From contig JALOTR010000156.1 in NCBI GenBank assembly GCA_025457805.1, positions 1-10,917 on the forward strand: DNA of 10,917 bases, written 5' to 3'. The translations under genes and the position numbers were made by a program. The notes beneath the pieces were generated by a model. It was given only the letters and a program-made list of their open reading frames with translations. It ran no database searches and was not told the origin of the DNA. Of the stretch, positions 7,399-10,917 are shown one piece after another. Position 1 is the stretch's first letter; each line of letters begins with the position of its first letter. Source of the stretch: Akkermansiaceae bacterium (GTDB lineage: Bacteria > Verrucomicrobiota > Verrucomicrobiia > Verrucomicrobiales > Akkermansiaceae).

Positions 7399-7449
7399 GG
7401 TGGAATATTATGTGGTCCGTCGGATCGGCTAGATCTGTCTAAAAATAGA

Positions 7450-8733
7450 TTATAGAACCGCCGCTGCCAAGGCCTGGTCCAGATCCGCCACGATGTCATC
7501 GATGTGCTCGATGCCGATGGACAAACGAATCAGCTCGGGAGGGATGCCAGCGCTGCGTTGTTGTTCCTCGTTGAGCTGCGAGTGGGTGGTGGTGGCGGGG
7601 TGGATGGCGAGGGACTTGGCATCGCCGACGTTGGCGAGGTGTTTGAAAAGTTTGAGGGAGTCGATGAACTTCGCTCCTGCCTTTGCGCCGCCCTTGATGC
7701 CGAAGATGACCATCGAGCCGCCTTTGCCATGGAGGTATTTGCCATTGAGGGCACCCTGCGGATCGCCGGGTAGGCTCGGGTGGCGCACCCACTCGACGGC
7801 CGGGTGGGTTTGCAGGTGTTTGGCGGCGGCGAGCGCATTTTCGCAATGCCGTTCCATGCGCAGCGGCAGGGTTTCGATGCCTTGCAGGGCGATCCATGCG
7901 TTGTCGGGCGAGAGGCAGGCCCCGAGGTTGCGGAGCGGACCGGTGCGCATGCGCAGAATGTAGGCGAGCGGCGCCAGGGGCGCGGGCAGGTCGTGACCCC
8001 AGCGGAGTCCGTGATAGGAATTGTCCGGGGTGTCGAAGAGCGGATGTTTGCCGCCGGCCCAGTTGAATTTCCCGGAATCGATCACGATACCGCCAATCCC
8101 CGCGCCATGGCCGCCGAGCCATTTTGTCAGCGAGTGGACGACGATGTCCGCTCCGAAATCGATGGGCCGGGTGAGGTAAGGCGTGGAGAAGGTGGAATCG
8201 ACGATGAGCGGCAGGCCGAGCCCTTGGGCGATCTTGGAAATGGCTTCGAGATCAGAGATTTCCAACGCGGGATTGGAAACGGATTCGCAGAAGAACGCGC
8301 GGGTCTTGTCATCCGCAGCGGCGGCGAAGTTTTCCGGCGTGTTCGAATCCACGAAGCGCACCTCGATGCCAAGCGCGGGCAGGATGTCTTTGAACTGGGT
8401 GTAAGTGCCGCCGTAGAGATTGCGGGCGGAGACGATGTTGTCGCCGGCCTGGGCGAGGTTGATGATCGAATAGAAAATCGCCGATGTGCCCGAAGCAATG
8501 GCCAACCCGGCAGCACCGCCTTCAAGGGCGGCGACGCGCTGCTCCAGAACGTCGTGGGTGGGATTCATCAAACGCGTGTAGATGTTTCCCAACTCTCTGA
8601 GCGCGAAAAGATTGGCCGCGTGTTCCGTGCTATCAAACACATACGAGGCGGTCCGATACACCGGCACCGCGCAGGCATGGGTGGTGGGATCCGATGAATA
8701 TCCGGCGTGCAGGCAGAGGGTTTCGAGTTTCAT
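7450..8733 (-). CDS. metY: O-acetylhomoserine sulfhydrylase (PLP-dependent Cys/Met metabolism enzyme)
   Basis: This enzyme makes homocysteine directly from O-acetylhomoserine and sulfide, a step of methionine synthesis in the cytoplasm. The 427-residue product has the length typical of O-acetylhomoserine sulfhydrylases, longer than MetB/MetC (about 380-400). Family marks are the opening ETLCLHAGY (4-12), YTRLMNPTHDVLEQRVAALE (52-71) with the phosphate-binding Y52/R54 pair, SGTSA (81-85), the cofactor aspartate in LIVDSTFSTPYL (176-187), and the PLP-binding lysine K204 in HSLTKWLGGHG (200-210). The C-terminal end has ATTTHSQL, then IRLSIGIEHIDDIVADLDQAL (substrate carboxylate-binding Arg). O-succinylhomoserine as the acceptor cannot be ruled out by eye. 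The gene lies between lutB and lutC, with 225 bp of non-coding leader upstream, so it may have its own promoter. Confidence 0.9.
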   Translation of the reverse strand: MKLETLCLHAGYSSDPTTHACAVPVYRTASYVFDSTEHAANLFALRELGNIYTRLMNPTHDVLEQRVAALEGGAAGLAIASGTSAIFYSIINLAQAGDNIVSARNLYGGTYTQFKDILPALGIEVRFVDSNTPENFAAAADDKTRAFFCESVSNPALEISDLEAISKIAQGLGLPLIVDSTFSTPYLTRPIDFGADIVVHSLTKWLGGHGAGIGGIVIDSGKFNWAGGKHPLFDTPDNSYHGLRWGHDLPAPLAPLAYILRMRTGPLRNLGACLSPDNAWIALQGIETLPLRMERHCENALAAAKHLQTHPAVEWVRHPSLPGDPQGALNGKYLHGKGGSMVIFGIKGGAKAGAKFIDSLKLFKHLANVGDAKSLAIHPATTTHSQLNEEQQRSAGIPPELIRLSIGIEHIDDIVADLDQALAAAVL

Positions 8734-8958
8734 GGGCGTGATGGATTTTGGCAGGGAATGAGACGCCCGCCAACCCCCAAGATCAAGCCCGAAGCGCCCT
8801 CAGCCCCGACCGCAGCTTTGAGGTCGCTATTTGACCTTCAGGAAGCGAGCAAATCCGAGAAACAACCGCCCGCCCAGCGCGCAAGCACAGATCTGATGAT
8901 TTGTGTCTCTTGCAATTGGCCTAAGCGGGCTGAGAGCGGGCGGGCTGGCGGAGAAGGA
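8734..8958 (-). promoter_or_regulatory. Leader region of metY, between lutB and metY
   Basis: This is the largest non-coding gap inside the minus-strand run (225 bp), so it is the best place for a separate metY promoter or a sulfur-responsive control element. I looked on the minus strand for SAM and SAH riboswitch signatures and did not find them. A short inverted repeat, AGGTC - 7 bases - GACCT, lies at 8821-8837, flanked by GCTT and AAGC, which could extend it as an imperfect hairpin; it could be an operator or a hairpin. No T-run terminator for lutB is visible. Confidence 0.35.
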
Positions 8959-10353
8959 TCAGCTCTTTTTCCGCGCTTTGAACCACTTGCGGAAATCTCC
9001 GCCGTGGGAATCGGGGAGGGTGCGTTGGCCGAGCCAGTCTTGGAGGGGCTTGATGGGGGCGACCTGGATGGGGAGGTGGTTCATGGCCTTGGACATGGTC
9101 ATGGCGGTGCGCCAGAGCGAGGGCGAGGTGGCGAGCACGGCGAAGGGCGACATCGGAATGGCGGCGGGCGAGTGGACGTGGGCTTGGTGGGCTTTGTCGC
9201 GGAGGCGCAGCAGCAGGTCCGGGATGGGGATATCGACCGGGCAGACTTCGTTGCAGGCACCACAGAGCGACGAGGCTTTGGGGAGATCGGCGAGTTCCGG
9301 GAATCGATCGCCAAAAAGCAGCGGCGAGAGCACGGCACCGACGGGGCCGCCATAGGTGGAACGGTAGGCGTGGCCGGAGGCCTGGCGATAGACGGGGCAA
9401 ACGTTCTGGCAAGCGCCACAACGGATGCAGCGGAGGATTTCCTTGCAGTTGGACGCGAGCACATCGGTGCGGCCATTGTCCATGAAGACGACGTGCATGT
9501 GTTCGGGGCCGTCCGGTTGATTGGCGGACTTCGGACCGTTGATGAACTCGGTGTAAACGGTGAGTTGCTGGCCGGTGGCGGAGCGGCCGAGCAGGTTGAG
9601 GAAAACAGCCAGATCCTTTTCGCGCGGGATGAGTTTCTCGATGCCGACGAGGGCGATGTGGACCTTGGCGGGGGCCATGCCGAAGCGGGAGTTGCCTTCA
9701 TTGGTCACCAACAGCATGCGGCCGGTATCGGCGCAGACGAAGTTGGCACCGGTGATGCCGGCTTGGGCCTGCATGTATTTTTCCCGCAGGAAAACCCGGG
9801 CGCGGCGGGTGATGGTTTCCGGATCATCATTGTAGTCCGCAGCGATGCCTTCGCGCTGGAAGGTGCGGGCGATCTCGCGGCGGTTCTTGTGAATGATGGG
9901 TTTGACGATGTGCGAGGGCTCATCGTCGTCGAGCTGGATGATGAACTCGCCGAGGTCGGATTCCAGGCACTCGATGCCGTTTCCGATGAGGAAGGGATTG
10001 AGGTGGATTTCCTCTGCAGCCATCGACTTGGCCTTGGTGAGGGCGGTGACGCCGTGGCCTTGGAGGATTTCGAGAATGGTTTGCTTGGCATCATCGCCGG
10101 TGGAGGCGAAGTGCACGTTCACCCCGCGAGAGGTGAGGGCTTGTTCCGCTTTTGTGAGATAATCGCCCAGATGGTGGAGCGTGTGGTCCTTAATGGATGC
10201 GGCGAGTTTCCGCAGGGCATCCGGGTCCTCGTAATCTTTGTGGAGAACCTGATAGCGCTTCTCGGTGCCGGCGGCGGAACCGTTGAGAACCGAGTGCTGT
10301 TTCTCGTCGGTGATGTTCCGCGCGTATTGGTCGATGAGTTGGTTGCCGATCAT
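8959..10353 (-). CDS. lutB: L-lactate utilization protein LutB, iron-sulfur subunit
   Basis: LutB is the iron-sulfur subunit of the LutABC complex, which oxidises L-lactate to pyruvate. The 464-residue product is close to B. subtilis LutB in length. Residues about 65-295 form the LUD domain (TKAKSMAAEEIHLN at 106-119, GANFVCADTGRMLLVTNEGN at 202-221, VGIEKLIP at 236-243). A ferredoxin-like region follows with two cysteine clusters: C309, C312, C315, C319-P (one full CxxCxxCxxxCP set) and C364, C367, C371-P (CxxCxxxCP). The isolated C303 or a cysteine from another position may complete the second cluster. The C-terminal tail holds a DUF3390-like stretch (residues about 410-464) ending in WFKARKKS. 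The start at 10353 lies only 16 bp after the DUF5615 stop, so lutB may be transcribed from a promoter within or before that module. lutA is not seen. Confidence 0.93.
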   Translation of the reverse strand: MIGNQLIDQYARNITDEKQHSVLNGSAAGTEKRYQVLHKDYEDPDALRKLAASIKDHTLHHLGDYLTKAEQALTSRGVNVHFASTGDDAKQTILEILQGHGVTALTKAKSMAAEEIHLNPFLIGNGIECLESDLGEFIIQLDDDEPSHIVKPIIHKNRREIARTFQREGIAADYNDDPETITRRARVFLREKYMQAQAGITGANFVCADTGRMLLVTNEGNSRFGMAPAKVHIALVGIEKLIPREKDLAVFLNLLGRSATGQQLTVYTEFINGPKSANQPDGPEHMHVVFMDNGRTDVLASNCKEILRCIRCGACQNVCPVYRQASGHAYRSTYGGPVGAVLSPLLFGDRFPELADLPKASSLCGACNEVCPVDIPIPDLLLRLRDKAHQAHVHSPAAIPMSPFAVLATSPSLWRTAMTMSKAMNHLPIQVAPIKPLQDWLGQRTLPDSHGGDFRKWFKARKKS

Positions 10354-10369
10354 GACTTGAGGGTGAAAT

Positions 10370-10738
10370 TCAGGAATGGATGGGAAGCATACGGAGCCTC
10401 GCTTGATGAAGTGTGGCGGTGATGACGCAGCCGCTCATCAATTCAGCAGAAAACTTTTTCCAAAGTTGAAGGATCAGTGAGCACAAATCTGGGCCTTTCA
10501 TGCCTTCTTCCCGAATCCGGATGACTGAAGGTTTTGTCGCACCGGAAATGGCCAGGAGAGCGTGAAAATCAGCATCCAGTGTTACGACCACCCGCTCATC
10601 AATTAAAGCTTTCTCCATGATTTCCTGATCGGTGGAGAATGCCATTGAGACCTCGCCTACGTGAATGGCATCCATTCCATTCGAACGCAAGGAGGTGGCT
10701 GCCGCGCGAGGCAGGCCATGATCAAGCAACCAGCGCAT
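10370..10738 (-). CDS. DUF5615 PIN-like protein, probable toxin of a type II toxin-antitoxin pair
   Basis: The predicted product has 122 residues, the usual size of DUF5615 proteins. These have a PIN-like nuclease fold and are predicted RNases, usually encoded after a DUF433 gene. The visible marks are MRWLLDHGLPRAAATSL at 1-17 (family form LLDENLP; D6 kept, the next residue is His instead of Glu), HVGEVSMAFSTDQEI at 26-40 with E39, and VVTLDADFHALLA at 51-63 with D55 and D57. The acidic set needed for metal binding is therefore largely present. The start overlaps the end of the upstream DUF433 gene by 17 bp, as expected for translational coupling. GC is low (27 of 60 at 10561-10620), unlike lutB next door, which suggests transfer. 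Toxicity is inferred from the family, not shown. Confidence 0.82.
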   Translation of the reverse strand: MRWLLDHGLPRAAATSLRSNGMDAIHVGEVSMAFSTDQEIMEKALIDERVVVTLDADFHALLAISGATKPSVIRIREEGMKGPDLCSLILQLWKKFSAELMSGCVITATLHQARLRMLPIHS

Positions 10739-10917
10739 CTCCGGATAAGGGAATGAATTGATCAGGCAGATGGATGGCCGCGTAGTGCAAGGCCTGTTTT
10801 ACATCCTCGTCTTCGATCTCGGGAAACTCCATTTTCCGTTCCTCGGGATCGGGATAGAGTGCGGCGATTTCGATGACCCGTCTCACGGTAAGACGCATGG
10901 AACGGATGCAAGGTTGA
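10722..10917 (-). CDS. DUF433 protein, probable antitoxin, 5' end beyond window
   Basis: The last 64 residues are visible, entering from the right edge with no stop. The pattern QPCIRSMRLTVRRVIEI (visible residues 1-17) matches the DUF433 core (G-x-P-C-I-x-G-T-R-x-x-V), and FPEIEDEDVKQALHYAA (31-47) matches the typical P-x-L-T-x-x-D-V-x-x-A-L-x-Y-A-A helix. An ATG at 10898 lies in frame but would cut off the QPCIR part of the domain, so the real start is outside the window. The short tail (HLPDQFIPLSGDALVA) extends into the DUF5615 start. DUF433 proteins carry a helix-turn-helix-like domain and are thought to neutralise the partner and repress the pair. Confidence 0.78.
   Translation of the reverse strand, partial: QPCIRSMRLTVRRVIEIAALYPDPEERKMEFPEIEDEDVKQALHYAAIHLPDQFIPLSGDALVA

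Noticed and set aside
7780..8697. Plus-strand open frame of 305 codons opposite metY
   Set aside because: It is fully antisense to an intact PLP enzyme with all key residues; no recognisable protein features.
8866..8943. Long-range GC-rich pairing CCGCCCG with CGGGCGG in the lutB-metY gap
   Set aside because: Seven pairs across a loop of more than 60 bases in GC-rich DNA is easily chance, and no T-run follows.
8734..8958. SAM or SAH riboswitch before metY
   Set aside because: I looked for the conserved cores of SAM-I, SAM-II and SAH riboswitches in the minus-strand leader and found none. A covariance-model search would settle it.
8707..10422. Plus-strand open frame of 571 codons opposite lutB
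   Set aside because: It is antisense to a gene with clear iron-sulfur and LUD signatures; its composition (Gly, Val, Asp, Glu rich, low complexity) is the usual by-product of GC-rich third positions on the other strand.

Overview
The window is about 10.9 kb of GC-rich bacterial chromosome holding ten protein genes (two cut by the window edges). Protein resemblances point to Verrucomicrobiota, family Verrucomicrobiaceae or a relative: a secreted GH2 hydrolase next to a beta-helix protein, a W/DP helical-repeat protein, a LutB/LutC pair, and almost no Shine-Dalgarno sequences. This placement is an inference; no rRNA or other phylogenetic marker is present.

Layout. (1) Positions 1-3132: a divergent pair of exported carbohydrate-active proteins, a GH2-type glycoside hydrolase (minus, C-terminal half beyond the left edge) and a right-handed beta-helix protein (plus), separated by 112 bp. 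(2) 3229-5372: two plus-strand housekeeping genes, prmC (release factor glutamine methyltransferase) and murA (first committed step of peptidoglycan synthesis, catalytic Cys115 present), 35 bp apart. (3) 5377-6781: a lower-GC minus-strand gene for an anchored helical-repeat protein of unknown function, bounded by copies of a short palindromic repeat. One copy doubles as its probable terminator and another supplies its last codons and stop. (4) 6793-10353: a minus-strand run lutB - metY - lutC. LutB and LutC are subunits of the LutABC L-lactate oxidation complex, while metY encodes a homocysteine-forming sulfhydrylase that does not belong to that pathway. No lutA lies inside the window. (5) 10370-10917: a low-GC overlapping DUF433/DUF5615 pair, a probable type II toxin-antitoxin module, ending only 16 bp before lutB in the same direction.

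Most of the window is ordinary. The signals most worth a second look are the small palindromic repeat family (three copies, with paired base changes that keep the hairpin) and the unusual neighbourhood of lutB: a toxin-antitoxin module immediately upstream and metY between lutB and lutC. I saw no CRISPR array, tRNA, rRNA, transposase, or clear new multi-gene system.
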